Position numbers and translations under genes: made by a program. The notes below the pieces were generated by a model. The model did not search any database, had not been told where the DNA came from, and saw only the letters and a list, made by a program, of their open reading frames with translations. A stretch of DNA of 64,000 nucleotides from Fermentibacter sp964564435 (GTDB taxonomy: Bacteria; Fermentibacterota; Fermentibacteria; Fermentibacterales; Fermentibacteraceae). This document shows positions 42,257 through 50,933 of this stretch, piece after piece (position 1 is the first letter of the stretch; each line of letters opens with the position of its first letter). The DNA lies in the NCBI GenBank assembly GCA_964564435.1, contig CAZMAT010000012.1, positions 13,411-77,410 of the forward strand, read 5' to 3'.

Positions 42257-43178
42257 TCGGGTCCTCCCTCACCAGCGAGGACAGCACGTCCTCGAGGGTG
42301 GGTTCGACGGCCTGGGGCGGAGAGAATGGCAGGCCCGACGCCCGAATAGGGGCGGCAGGATCGAATATCCCCTCCCCCTTCGTGATCAGTCTCACCCTGT
42401 CGCCGCGTGGCTCTGCCCGGCATCCTGCGCCGATCGTCCCCGAGAGGAGCTTCGACGCCTTCCACGGCTCGGGGGTAGGGATCTCCCAGACCGTCAGACC
42501 GGAAGCGGAGCGCAGATCCGCCGGGCTGCCCCCGGCCCTGACCCTGCCCCTGTCGAGCAGGATCACGCTCCCGCACCTCTCGGCCTCGTCGAGGTAGCTC
42601 GTGGACAGCACGACAGTCACGCCTTCGCGGGCAAGATCGTGGAGGATCGTCCAGAAGTCGCGCCTCGACACGGGGTCGACGCCGTTGGTGGGCTCGTCCA
42701 GGAGCAGGACGCCGGGCGTGTGGATCAGCGCGCACATCAGAGCGAGCTTCTGCCTCATGCCCCCCGACAGCCTGCCGGCCCTGCGCTTCATGAACGGACC
42801 CATGCCGCTGAACTCGAGCAGCCTCGCGGATCGCTTTCGCCGCTCCGCGGGGGCCACCCGGTACACATCCGCGAAGAACGAGAGGTTCTCCTCGACCGTC
42901 AGGTCGTCGTAGAGGCCGGACTGCTGGCTCATGTACCCCGTGCGGTCCTTGACCTCCCAGGGGGAGGAGGCTGTATCGAAGCCGAGGATCCTGGCCCGTC
43001 CCGAAGTGGGGGCAAGGACGGTCGAGAGCAGCCGGAGGCATGTGGTCTTGCCCGAGCCGTCGGGGCCCACGATCCCGAAGATGCTGCCGGGATCGACGCT
43101 GAACGTGGCCCCGGCCAGGGCGTCCACGTCGCCGAATCTCCTCGAGAGATCCTCCGCCTCCACGGCCGGGGTGGTCAT
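42249..43178 (-). CDS. ABC transporter ATPase (N-terminal YbhF-like half)
   Basis: 309 residues. Walker A GPDGSGKTTC, Q-loop GYMSQQSGLYDDLTV, a normal signature RLSGGMRQKLALMCALIHTP, Walker B VLLLDEPTNGVDP and a C-terminal VEPTLEDVLSSLV. Resembles the first ATP-binding domain of E. coli YbhF. With the next gene it makes a heterodimer in which one site has the standard signature and the other an altered one. Confidence 0.9.
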   Translation of the reverse strand: MTTPAVEAEDLSRRFGDVDALAGATFSVDPGSIFGIVGPDGSGKTTCLRLLSTVLAPTSGRARILGFDTASSPWEVKDRTGYMSQQSGLYDDLTVEENLSFFADVYRVAPAERRKRSARLLEFSGMGPFMKRRAGRLSGGMRQKLALMCALIHTPGVLLLDEPTNGVDPVSRRDFWTILHDLAREGVTVVLSTSYLDEAERCGSVILLDRGRVRAGGSPADLRSASGLTVWEIPTPEPWKASKLLSGTIGAGCRAEPRGDRVRLITKGEGIFDPAAPIRASGLPFSPPQAVEPTLEDVLSSLVREDPNG

Positions 43179-44155
43179 TCCGAGGGGTCCTCCACGGGGA
43201 TCGTGATGTCGACCGGCATGCCCGCCTTCAGGATACCCTCTGGGTTGGCGACCCTGAAGGTGAGCCTGTAGACGAGGCTAACCCTCTCCTCGCGAGTCTC
43301 GACGGTCGAGGGGGTGAACTCGGCCTCGTCTGCGATCGTGGCGAGCCTGGCTGTGAGCGCGGTTCCACCGAGGTCGTCGCATGAAACGAAGGCCTCCTGC
43401 CCAAGCCGGAGGGACGCCAGATACGGCTCGGGCGCCCAGGCCACAACGTCCACCGTGTCCATCAGGCCGAGGATCATCGAGGTGCCGCCGGCAGCGGCCA
43501 TCTCGCCCGGTTCCACGGCCACGGTGAGTACGGTGGCGTCGCAGGGGCTGACCAGCACAGCATCCTCGAGGCGCTCCAGGGCCAGGGCATGGGCGGCTTC
43601 AGCCGCCTGTACGCGGGCTTCAGCGGCATCGATGTCGCTCGTCCTGTAGCCTTCGGAGGCGAGTGAGTAGCCCTGGTCGGCCGCGGCCAGCGCCGCCTCG
43701 GCGAGCAGGAGCGCGGTGTGCGCGTTCTCCCATTCCCGCATCGACACGGCGTCGGCTTCGTAGAGGGCATCGATACGAGAATGCTCCGAGCGGGCCAGGT
43801 CTACCGCGGCCTCGGCGCTCTCCCTCGAAGCGTACGCCTGCGCCACTTCCTGCGGGCGCAGACCGCCTTCGAGCCCGGCTTGGACGGCCCTCAGGGCTTC
43901 GAGCTCCGAAGCCCTGACGTCTGCCTCAAGGGCTAACTGGACGGTTTCGAGCTCGGCCAGGGTGTCGCCTGCGGCAACTCGCCCGCCCTCATCGGCCAGC
44001 ACGGACTCGACAGTGCCGGAGACGCCGAAAGCGAGGCGGACCCTCGTGACCTCGACGGAGCCCGACAGTTCGAGGTCTCCGGCCCCGCGTCCGCAGCCGG
44101 CGGCCGCCAAGATCGCGACGGTCAGGGAGAACCCGGCGATGATGGAGTGTCTCAT
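43175..44155 (-). CDS. HlyD-type periplasmic adaptor lipoprotein (YbhG-like)
   Basis: 326 residues. Lipoprotein signal (LTVAILAAAGC). A biotinyl-lipoyl half (LAFGVSGTVESVLADEGGRV) leads to a helical hairpin of about 110 residues rich in Ala/Glu (AYASRESAEAAVDLARSEHS), the second lipoyl half (VLVSPCDATVLTVAVEPGE) and a beta-barrel with YRLTFRVANPEG. It links the inner-membrane exporter to the outer envelope. It starts 1 bp after the tetR stop. Confidence 0.88.
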   Translation of the reverse strand: MRHSIIAGFSLTVAILAAAGCGRGAGDLELSGSVEVTRVRLAFGVSGTVESVLADEGGRVAAGDTLAELETVQLALEADVRASELEALRAVQAGLEGGLRPQEVAQAYASRESAEAAVDLARSEHSRIDALYEADAVSMREWENAHTALLLAEAALAAADQGYSLASEGYRTSDIDAAEARVQAAEAAHALALERLEDAVLVSPCDATVLTVAVEPGEMAAAGGTSMILGLMDTVDVVAWAPEPYLASLRLGQEAFVSCDDLGGTALTARLATIADEAEFTPSTVETREERVSLVYRLTFRVANPEGILKAGMPVDITIPVEDPSE

Positions 44156-44156
44156 C

Positions 44157-44768
44157 TCATGCTTCCTTCACCGACAGCCCGTTGAAAAGCAGATCGCAGA
44201 GATTCTCGGTCAGTTCACCCGGCTCGAGAGGCCCGGAAGGGTCTCCCCTCTCTGCGAGCCTTCGCCTGAACGGGATTCCCGCCGCGAGGAACATCACGGT
44301 CCCTGCCACGAGGAACTGGGCGAAGGCCGGATCCACGGGCCTCATCACGCCCGAAGCTACGCCGCGTTCGACTATCCCGCGCACGAGGGACAGCAGGGTC
44401 TCGAGCCTCTGTACAGATTCCTCGCCCATGTTGGCCCCACCGCCCGCGATCTCGCGAAGGATGATCGCCGGTGCCACGGGATTGCTGAAGGACATCTGGA
44501 CGAAGCCCGCGACAGCCTTTCGAAGCATGTCGCGCGGATCGCCTCCATCCTCGAGGATCTTCTCGAGCATGGCCCTGCCCCGGGCCTGGATCGACCCGAC
44601 GACGGCGTCGTACAGAGCCTTCTTGTCGCCGATATGATAGTAGAGCATGGCCTTGTTGACGCCGGCCCTGTGCGCGATCTCCTCTATGCGGGCGCCGTCG
44701 AAGCCCTTTCCGGCGAACACCTCGGCCGCGGCCCCGAGGATGGCTTCGCGCGAGGCAGTCTTCTGCAT
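44157..44768 (-). CDS. TetR-family repressor (CecR-like)
   Basis: 203 residues from ATG 44768, which has GGAGG 6 bp upstream; a TTG at 44786 would include that site and is rejected. The helix-turn-helix is ILGAAAEVFAGKGFDGARIE, then HRAGVNKAMLYYHIGDKKALYD. The ligand domain has GIVERGVASGVMRPVDPAFA, as in CecR-type regulators. It leads the exporter operon and probably represses its own promoter, where palindromes overlap the -10. Confidence 0.88.
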   Translation of the reverse strand: MQKTASREAILGAAAEVFAGKGFDGARIEEIAHRAGVNKAMLYYHIGDKKALYDAVVGSIQARGRAMLEKILEDGGDPRDMLRKAVAGFVQMSFSNPVAPAIILREIAGGGANMGEESVQRLETLLSLVRGIVERGVASGVMRPVDPAFAQFLVAGTVMFLAAGIPFRRRLAERGDPSGPLEPGELTENLCDLLFNGLSVKEA

Positions 44769-44791
44769 GACATTCCTCCGTCCCAACCCGA

Positions 44792-44809
44792 TGGTTTAAC
44801 CAAACGTTT
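44792..44809. promoter_or_regulatory. probable TetR operator
   Basis: Two touching palindromes, TGGTT-T-AACCA (44792-44802) and AAACGTTT (44802-44809), just downstream of and partly over the -10 of the operon promoter. Position and symmetry fit a TetR-family site. Confidence 0.6.
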
Positions 44810-44835
44810 ATATAGTTGAAGCCCGCGCCGGTCAA
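44807..44835 (-). promoter_or_regulatory. promoter of the tetR-exporter operon
   Basis: Minus strand: TTGACC (44835-44830), exactly 17 bp, TATAAA (44812-44807). Each hexamer is 5 of 6 to consensus. The ATG lies about 38 bp downstream of the -10. Confidence 0.75.
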
Positions 44836-44863
44836 GCCTCTTCGGACGTGGAGTCATGGGAGG

Positions 44864-46267
44864 TCAGTCGGTCAGGATGACCAGTCTCGATGGCGGCAGT
44901 GCCAGTGTGGGGAGCCTGACGATGTAGACCCCGGCAGGGAGCTGCCGCGCCGCCCACGGATCGATGACGCCCGTAGCCCCTGCCGGGCCCTGCGGGGTGA
45001 TGGATGAGGCCATCAGGCGGCCGGCTGCGTCGTAGATCTCGATGGGCAATGGGCTTCCGTCGTGCCCGGGAATCGAGAGAGAGAACGCTCCGTGAGCGGG
45101 ATTCGGGGTGACAGAGAACGCCGCGAGTGGAGGCGATCCCTCATCGTCCCCGATGCCGGTCTCGGGGCAGTAGCCGGCGGCGTCAGTCTTCACCAGCCAG
45201 AAGTCCTCGTCGGTCGAATCTGCTAAGCCACCGCAGAGCGCGAAGCCGCCGTCCGGGGCCTGCACCACGCCGAGCCCGCGGTTCGCGAGGCCGGGTGTGT
45301 CGTAGGTCCGCGTCCACAAAGTGTCGCCAGAGGCGTCGAGACTCAACAGCCAGGCCTCGTGGCCCCCCATGTTCCTCATCCCCGTGACTGCGAGCCCGTC
45401 GCCGGCCGGAGAGCAGTTGTAGCACCAGTCGTCGTCCTTGTACCCGTAGGCCTTCGCCCACTGGAGGCCGAGGTCGGCACCGAGCCTCGCGATCCAGAAG
45501 TCATATGAGCCGGCCCCGTAGGACCTGCTGGTGGACGAGACGGCATATCCCCCCGACGGCATGGCGGTGATGCACCAAGGGTAGTCGAACGACGGCCCGC
45601 CGATGATCTCCGAGGCCAGGCTGTCGCCGTCCCAGTCGAAGCCGATCAGCCAGAGGTCGCCGTCTCCCGCACCATACGACAGCGTCTGGCCTGCCACGAC
45701 GAAACCGTCGGGACCCGGTGCGATCCCGTATCCGCAGTCGTCGGCCGAGCCTCCGAGGATGGTCTGCCAGAGGAAACCGCCCGCGGAATCCACCCCGAGC
45801 ACCCAGAGGTCGAACCCCGTGCCCGCCATGAGCCCGGTGCTGATGAAGCCCCCGTTCGGAGACTCGATGCTGCTGAAGAACGTCTGCGACCCCGTTCCGC
45901 CGTAGCTCCCCGTCCAGAGCGTGTCGCCCGAGGCGTCGATCCGGATGAGCCAGCCGTCGAGATCGCCGGAGGAAGTCGAACCGAAGCGCCCGGTGACGAG
46001 GTACCCGCCCGCCGAGACGGGGATGACCGAATAAGCCCAGTCGGGGCCGTAACCGCCGTATCTGCGCGACCAGAGAGTGTCGCCCGAGGCATCTACCGAT
46101 AGCAGCCAGGCGTCGGAACTGCTCTCGGCCCACGAATCGGTTCTGCCGACGAGGAGGAATCCGGTCGGAGTCGTCGTCAGGTCGTATGCGAAGTCGTTCT
46201 GCGGTCCGCCCCATACACCCTGGAACGTGGATATGGAGGCTGCAAGGAGTAGCAGGATGTGAGGCAT
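44864..46267 (-). CDS. secreted beta-propeller protein with C-terminal sorting-type domain
   Basis: 467 residues; AAAGGA precedes the ATG. After a short signal peptide, about seven repeats of 45-50 residues each carry a W-L-x-D-x-x-G-D-T-LW core (LLSVDASGDTLWSRRYGG, LIRIDASGDTLWTGSYGG, LSLDASGDTLWTRTYD) and a GGY/GGF blade start, so the fold is a beta-propeller. The last about 90 residues (FSVTPNPAHGAFSLSIPG, PAGVYIVRLPT) are a type IX sorting-like tail. A binding or adhesion role at the surface is likely. It follows trmFO by 47 bp. Confidence 0.78.
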   Translation of the reverse strand: MPHILLLLAASISTFQGVWGGPQNDFAYDLTTTPTGFLLVGRTDSWAESSSDAWLLSVDASGDTLWSRRYGGYGPDWAYSVIPVSAGGYLVTGRFGSTSSGDLDGWLIRIDASGDTLWTGSYGGTGSQTFFSSIESPNGGFISTGLMAGTGFDLWVLGVDSAGGFLWQTILGGSADDCGYGIAPGPDGFVVAGQTLSYGAGDGDLWLIGFDWDGDSLASEIIGGPSFDYPWCITAMPSGGYAVSSTSRSYGAGSYDFWIARLGADLGLQWAKAYGYKDDDWCYNCSPAGDGLAVTGMRNMGGHEAWLLSLDASGDTLWTRTYDTPGLANRGLGVVQAPDGGFALCGGLADSTDEDFWLVKTDAAGYCPETGIGDDEGSPPLAAFSVTPNPAHGAFSLSIPGHDGSPLPIEIYDAAGRLMASSITPQGPAGATGVIDPWAARQLPAGVYIVRLPTLALPPSRLVILTD

Positions 46268-46314
46268 CGCGTCCTTTCATGGAGATGCGCCGCCATGGCG
46301 CCGACGCACCGAAT

Positions 46315-47655
46315 CTAAGGCAGGACGGGCTGCCCGAGGAGACGGCTCGCGCCTTCGATCCAGCGTGCGAACGCCTCCCTGGCGCGTTCGGCGTAGGCGG
46401 CATTGCGCAGCTTCGCAGGGGTTCGACCAGGAAGCGGCGGAAAAAGGCCGTAGTTCACGTTGCTGGGCTGGTAGTGCCTGAGCGGCGAGGCGGTGGCATG
46501 CCTGAGGAGGCTTCCGATCGCAGTCTCGGGCGGCGGCGGGGCGAGCTCTGCTCCGAGTACTTCTGCTGCGGTGAAGAGCCCGGCGAGGATGCCGCAGGCC
46601 GCGGACTCGACATATCCCTCGACGCCTGTGATCTGGCCCGCGAACGAGATCGAAGGGTCGCGCACGAGGCGCAGGCTGCCGTCGAGCACGGCGGGGCCGT
46701 TGATGAACGTGTTGCGATGCATAGACCCGAATCTCAGGAACTCGGCCTTCGCCAGCCCCGGGACCATGCGGAAGACCCTTGCCTGCTCGGGATACGTGAG
46801 TTTCGTCTGGCATCCCACGAGGTTCCAGGCCGTGCCCGAGGCGTTCTCGCGCCTGAGCTGCATCACGGCATACGGCCTCGCGCCGGTGGCCGGATCGGTC
46901 AGCCCGACGGGCTTCAGAGGGCCGTGGGCGAGCGCCTCGGGTCCGGAGGCGGCGATGGCCTCGACCGGCATGCAGCCTGCGAAGTGCAGCTCCTTCTCGA
47001 AGGACCTGGCGGGCACCTTTTCCGCCTCCAGCAGCGCGTCCACGAAACTGTGGTAGGCATCAGAGTCCATGGAGCAGTTGAGGTAGTCGTCGCCTCCTCC
47101 CTTGTCGTAACGCGACTGGGCGAACACGACCGACCTGTCGATGGAGCACTCCGAGATCACGGGCGCGATGGCGTCGTAGAAGTAGAGGTGTTCCGAGCCC
47201 GTCAGCTCGGCGATCCTGCGCGACAGGGCCTGGCGCGTGAGCGGGCCGGTGGCAACGATCACCCTGCGGTTCAGAGGGAAGTCGGTGACCTCGGTTCTGG
47301 TCACGGTGATGCTCGCCTGGCTGGCCACGAGGTTCTCGACCGCCTGGGAGAAGAGCGCCCGGTCGACCGCGAATGCGTCGCCGGCGGGGACACGGCAGCC
47401 CGATGCGGCATGCATGACGACTGATCCCAGCTGGGACATCTCCCATTTCAGGAGGCCGACGGCGTTATCGGGGTTCGATGACCGCAGGGAGTTGGAGCAG
47501 ACGAGTTCGGCGAGGGTTCCGGTGACATGGACTTCGGTCGTCACCGCCGGGCGCATCTCGACCAGCTCGCAGGCGACCCCTGCGCGCGCCATCGCCCACG
47601 CCGCCTCGCACCCCGCCAGCCCTCCCCCTACCACGACCGGGGTCAGACTACTCAC
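46315..47655 (-). CDS. trmFO: methylenetetrahydrofolate-tRNA-(uracil-54-C5)-methyltransferase
   Basis: 446 residues. It makes m5U54 in tRNA T loops using methylene-folate and FAD. FAD-binding VVVGGGLAGCEAAWAMARAG at the N-terminus, then LVEMRPAVTTEVH, ELVCSNSLRSSNPDNAVGLL (the catalytic Cys block), VATGPLT and, near the end, YQPSNVNYGLFPPL, all diagnostic. The start is a GTG (47655) with a modest GGCGG upstream. Folate-type enzyme instead of SAM-type TrmA. Confidence 0.95.
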   Translation of the reverse strand: MSSLTPVVVGGGLAGCEAAWAMARAGVACELVEMRPAVTTEVHVTGTLAELVCSNSLRSSNPDNAVGLLKWEMSQLGSVVMHAASGCRVPAGDAFAVDRALFSQAVENLVASQASITVTRTEVTDFPLNRRVIVATGPLTRQALSRRIAELTGSEHLYFYDAIAPVISECSIDRSVVFAQSRYDKGGGDDYLNCSMDSDAYHSFVDALLEAEKVPARSFEKELHFAGCMPVEAIAASGPEALAHGPLKPVGLTDPATGARPYAVMQLRRENASGTAWNLVGCQTKLTYPEQARVFRMVPGLAKAEFLRFGSMHRNTFINGPAVLDGSLRLVRDPSISFAGQITGVEGYVESAACGILAGLFTAAEVLGAELAPPPPETAIGSLLRHATASPLRHYQPSNVNYGLFPPLPGRTPAKLRNAAYAERAREAFARWIEGASRLLGQPVLP

Positions 47656-47714
47656 AAAACCGCCTCTCTATATCAATGATGAACATTGACTTACAGCCAG
47701 TGTCGATTTACAGG

Positions 47715-48383
47715 TTATCCTGTGAGATTTCGCGACAAGTGGGAGTTTCTCGCGAACACGGCTCTGCCTGTCGACTCTTCGATTCTATGGCAAGTCGCCA
47801 TGGAGCAACAGGGCCGGCCGGTCTTGGTCTTCTCCCTGAGCATCGAGAAGTCGTCATATAGGTCGTCTCGGAGGTAGTCGCTCCAGTCGCCGACGCATTC
47901 GGCCAGAGCATCGTCGGGACACAGGGCGATGGGGGTTTCCGTCCCGTGGAGATGAGCGCGTGCCGAAGACCACCTGTAGCTGGCCGCTTTCCTGACGATG
48001 CCAGCCCTGACGGGGTTCAGTTCGACGTACCGGACGGCGTTGTAGAGGTGCATCTCGTCGAGCGCGCAGGAGTAGTACCGCCCCTGCCAGAGATGACCTG
48101 TGTTCTGCCACACGAGGTTGGAATAGAGGGAGAAGGCGGTGTGCATCCTCTGGATGGCCCTGGCGAGCGAATCGGCCTCGTGGGGCACGAGGATGAAGTG
48201 CACATGGTTCGGCATCAGGCAGAATGCCAGCACATCGACACCGGTCTGGGTCAGGTAGTGGTCGGCGATGGAGCAGTACTTCTGCAGGTCGAAGACGGTT
48301 CTGAAAACCATCTGGCCCCGGTTGCCCCGCTGTGTGACGTGATGGGGCAGATCTGGGACAACGAGCCTCGGATATCTTGCCAT
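47715..48383 (-). CDS. REP-associated tyrosine transposase (Y1, IS200-like)
   Basis: 222 residues from ATG 48383 (MARYPRLVVPDLPHHVTQRG); an ATG at 48401 is possible. RAYT hallmarks: HHVTQRGNRGQMVF, the HUH metal motif in LMPNHVHFILVP, LWQGRYYSCALDE with the likely catalytic Tyr, and AVRYVELNPVRAGIV. Y1 transposases cut single-stranded hairpin-flanked DNA. GGTGTCAG lies 73 bp upstream of its start (48456-48463, reverse strand) and a small hairpin ACAGG-TTAT-CCTGT overlaps its stop. It separates trmFO from the acyl-CoA synthetase. Confidence 0.88.
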   Translation of the reverse strand: MARYPRLVVPDLPHHVTQRGNRGQMVFRTVFDLQKYCSIADHYLTQTGVDVLAFCLMPNHVHFILVPHEADSLARAIQRMHTAFSLYSNLVWQNTGHLWQGRYYSCALDEMHLYNAVRYVELNPVRAGIVRKAASYRWSSARAHLHGTETPIALCPDDALAECVGDWSDYLRDDLYDDFSMLREKTKTGRPCCSMATCHRIEESTGRAVFARNSHLSRNLTG

Positions 48384-48471
48384 GTCTTCAGTGTAGACCA
48401 TCCGGACCGGGCATGTCAACAACCCGTGATGGCGGTTTGTTAACGCAAAAGTAGCCTGACACCATTGGCCA

Positions 48472-48500
48472 TTGGCATTGGGCGGGCGGGCGGATATTAT
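48472..48500 (+). promoter_or_regulatory. promoter of acyl-CoA synthetase gene
   Basis: TTGGCA (48472-48477), 17 bp, TATTAT (48495-48500); each hexamer 5 of 6. Start codon 46 bp downstream. Confidence 0.6.
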
Positions 48501-48546
48501 CGAATCCGATGAAAGCACCCCTGCCCAAAGAGGTGAAACGATACCG

Positions 48547-50325
48547 ATGGCTTCACCGCGATCCGCCAGCCCGGCAAGAAGAAGGGTCATCCCCGGAGGT
48601 CCGCTGCACGAGGTCCCCGAGTACCGGAGCATCCCCGAGATGCTCCAGGCTTCGGCGTCCATCTACGGAGCCAGGAACTTCCTGTACGAGAAGTCGGCCG
48701 AGGGGGTCTGGATCCCCACGACCTACGAGACCTTCGCCCGTAACGTCGACACACTGGCCCGCGCGCTGACCGACATAGAGAAGCGCCCGGTCGTCGGCCT
48801 CACCGGGGCCAACAGCGTAGCCTGGGCCACCGTGATGCTCGCCACGATCAGGGCCGGAGGCGTCATCGTCCCCATCGACAAGGAGCTGCCGGCGCCCGAG
48901 ATCCACACGATCCTGCACTACAGCGGCGCCACGATGCTCTTCCACGACGCCGCGATGCCGCAGGACCTGCAGTCGTCCAGCCCCGGCAGGCAGATGCCTG
49001 TCTTCCAGATGCGCTCGCCCGTCAGGACCGATACCTCCCTCGAGGCACTCATGGAGGCGGGCACCGCCTCGACGACCGCGCTGCCCATCGTCAACGGCGG
49101 CGACGACGTGGCGCTCATCTCCTACACCTCCGGCACGATGGGGGCGGCCAAGGGGGTGGTGCTCTCGCACAGGAACATCCTCTCGGACCTCAGGCAGATG
49201 CTCCAGGCTGTCGGTCTCGTGCACGAGGAGGTCTTCCTGTCGGTCCTTCCCATGCATCACATGTACGAGTGCGTCTGCGGCTTCATGTGCCCGCTCTGCC
49301 ACGGCTGCACGGTCTACTTCTGCCGCGGCCTGCGGTATGTCGCCGAGGATTTGGCCGACGCGCGCGCGACCCTCGTCCTGGGCGTCCCGCTCCTCTGGGA
49401 GAACATGTACCGCAAGATCCAGGACGGCATCGCCGCGAAAAAGGCGGGGCGCCTCAAGTTCCGGGTCGGGCTCCTCGCAGCGTCGATCGTCGAGAAGCTG
49501 GGCGACAGGGATATAAGGAAGAAGATCTTCTCGCCCGTCCACGAGAAGCTCGGCGGCCGCGCGCGTTTCCTCATCTCAGGGGGCGCCGGCATCGACGCCG
49601 CCGTCGTGGCCGGGTTCAGGAAGATGGGCATGGAGATGCTTCAGGGCTACGGCCTGACTGAATGCTCGCCGATCGTGGCCGTGAACCGCGACACGGCCAA
49701 CCGCACGGGCTCCGTCGGGCCCCCGCTGCCGGAGATCGACGTCAGGATAGACGACCCAGACGAACAGGGGATCGGCGAGATAGTCGTGAAGGGTCCGAAC
49801 GTGATGATCGGCTACCACAACGCCCCCGAGATCACGGCCGAGGTGCTATCGCGCGATGGCTGGTTCCGCACCGGCGACTACGGATACCTCGACCGGGACG
49901 GGTTCCTGTTCGTCACCGGCCGCAAGAAGAACGTCATCGTCGCCAAAAACGGCAAGAACGTCTACCCGGAGGAGCTCGAGTCCAAGCTCTGCAGGTCGGG
50001 GCTCGTGGCAGAATGCATGGTCTTCGGCAAGGAGTCCGAACTCAAGGGTGAGGAGATCTGGGCGATCGTCTTCCCCAACCGTGACAGGCTGATCGCGATG
50101 GCGGAGGAGCAGGGCCAGCCGCTCACCGAAGAGTTCGCGGTCGATGTCGTCAGGCGCGAGATCAACGCGTTGAACGCCTCGCAGGCGATCTACAAGCGCA
50201 TATCCAATTTCATACTCAGGGAATCCGAACTCCCGAAGACCACGACCAAGAAGATCAAGAGAGCCTCGACTCTCAGGGAGGCCGGCCTCGGGCCGGTGAA
50301 GACCCACGGGGTGGCGGGGAGGTGA
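48547..50325 (+). CDS. long-chain acyl-CoA synthetase / AMP-binding enzyme
   Basis: 592 residues from ATG 48547 (AGAGGTG upstream). It activates a fatty acid with ATP to acyl-AMP then acyl-CoA. The ATP loop is ISYTSGTMGAAKGVVLSH, then MLQGYGLTECSPIVAVN, GWFRTGDYGYLDRDG and the hinge region GRKKNVIVAKNGKNVYPEE. The N-terminus is like bacterial FadD15-type long-chain enzymes (FLYEKSAEGVWIPTTYETF). No fatty-acid degradation genes are nearby, so use in lipid remodelling or beta-oxidation cannot be decided. Confidence 0.9.
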   Translation: MASPRSASPARRRVIPGGPLHEVPEYRSIPEMLQASASIYGARNFLYEKSAEGVWIPTTYETFARNVDTLARALTDIEKRPVVGLTGANSVAWATVMLATIRAGGVIVPIDKELPAPEIHTILHYSGATMLFHDAAMPQDLQSSSPGRQMPVFQMRSPVRTDTSLEALMEAGTASTTALPIVNGGDDVALISYTSGTMGAAKGVVLSHRNILSDLRQMLQAVGLVHEEVFLSVLPMHHMYECVCGFMCPLCHGCTVYFCRGLRYVAEDLADARATLVLGVPLLWENMYRKIQDGIAAKKAGRLKFRVGLLAASIVEKLGDRDIRKKIFSPVHEKLGGRARFLISGGAGIDAAVVAGFRKMGMEMLQGYGLTECSPIVAVNRDTANRTGSVGPPLPEIDVRIDDPDEQGIGEIVVKGPNVMIGYHNAPEITAEVLSRDGWFRTGDYGYLDRDGFLFVTGRKKNVIVAKNGKNVYPEELESKLCRSGLVAECMVFGKESELKGEEIWAIVFPNRDRLIAMAEEQGQPLTEEFAVDVVRREINALNASQAIYKRISNFILRESELPKTTTKKIKRASTLREAGLGPVKTHGVAGR

Positions 50326-50345
50326 TCCGCCGGGCGCATAGGGTG

Positions 50346-50374
50346 TTGACTTGACCGGGGGTGCCTCCTATCGT
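50346..50374 (+). promoter_or_regulatory. promoter and long leader of RRM gene
   Basis: TTGACT (50346-50351), 17 bp, TATCGT (50369-50374). Transcription from here leaves about 175 nt before the GTG at 50558, with GC-rich inverted stretches near 50475-50530. Long structured leaders are typical of cold-induced RNA-binding protein genes. Confidence 0.5.
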
Positions 50375-50557
50375 CTTTCAGTCTGGTTCAGATAGTCTTG
50401 TTCTGGGTCCGGCAGTACAGCCTCGTCAGAGTGCATGAGTCCTCCCAGCAGCAAAGAGCCCTGAGTCCAGAACCACACGGTCCGGCGGTACGGTTCCGCC
50501 TTGCCGTGAAAGCGGGCGCGAGCCCGAAACCGGGGCAATGCCCTGGAAGGAGCCCAA

Positions 50558-50815
50558 GTGAGCAATAAGCTGTTTATCGGAGGACTCTCCTGGTCGACTA
50601 CCGATGAATCTCTCGGCAAGGCCTTCTCCGCGCACGGAGAGGTCACCGAGGCCCGCGTCGTGATGGACAGGACGACCGGCAGGTCGCGCGGCTTCGGCTT
50701 CGTGACCTTCGCCTCGGATGAAGCCGCCCGCGCCGCCAAGGCCGCCATGGACAACGCGACGATCGACGGCCGCAACGTCCGGGTCGACTTCGCGACCGAG
50801 AAGCCGGCCAGGTAG
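50558..50815 (+). CDS. RRM-domain RNA-binding protein
   Basis: 85 residues, one RNA recognition motif. RNP2 is LFIGGLSWST and RNP1 RGFGFVTF; the rest is ALSKAF-like helix, RVVMDRTTGRSRG loop and GRNVRVDFA. Such stand-alone bacterial RRM proteins (cyanobacterial Rbp type) are RNA chaperones, often cold induced. GTG start with AAGGAG 5 bp upstream. It has its own promoter, leader and terminator, so it is a single-gene unit. Confidence 0.92.
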   Translation: MSNKLFIGGLSWSTTDESLGKAFSAHGEVTEARVVMDRTTGRSRGFGFVTFASDEAARAAKAAMDNATIDGRNVRVDFATEKPAR

Positions 50816-50832
50816 GTTCTCAAGGCCAGTCC

Positions 50833-50864
50833 GAGGGGGCGGCTCCGGCCGCCCTCTCTTTTTG
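50833..50864 (+). terminator. Rho-independent terminator of RRM gene
   Basis: GAGGGGGCGGC, short loop, GCCGCCCTC, then TCTTTTTG. Strong stem and T tract 18 bp after the stop. Confidence 0.85.
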
Positions 50865-50933
50865 TCACTCTTCCCTCCGGGGCCCCGCAGGAGTACATTC
50901 CATCGGCCGGACACATCCTACGGAGGTCGCATC

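Noticed and set aside
44864..46267. Beta-propeller gene as part of the exporter operon
   Set aside because: It ends 29 bp upstream of the exporter promoter and has a different, closer neighbour (trmFO).
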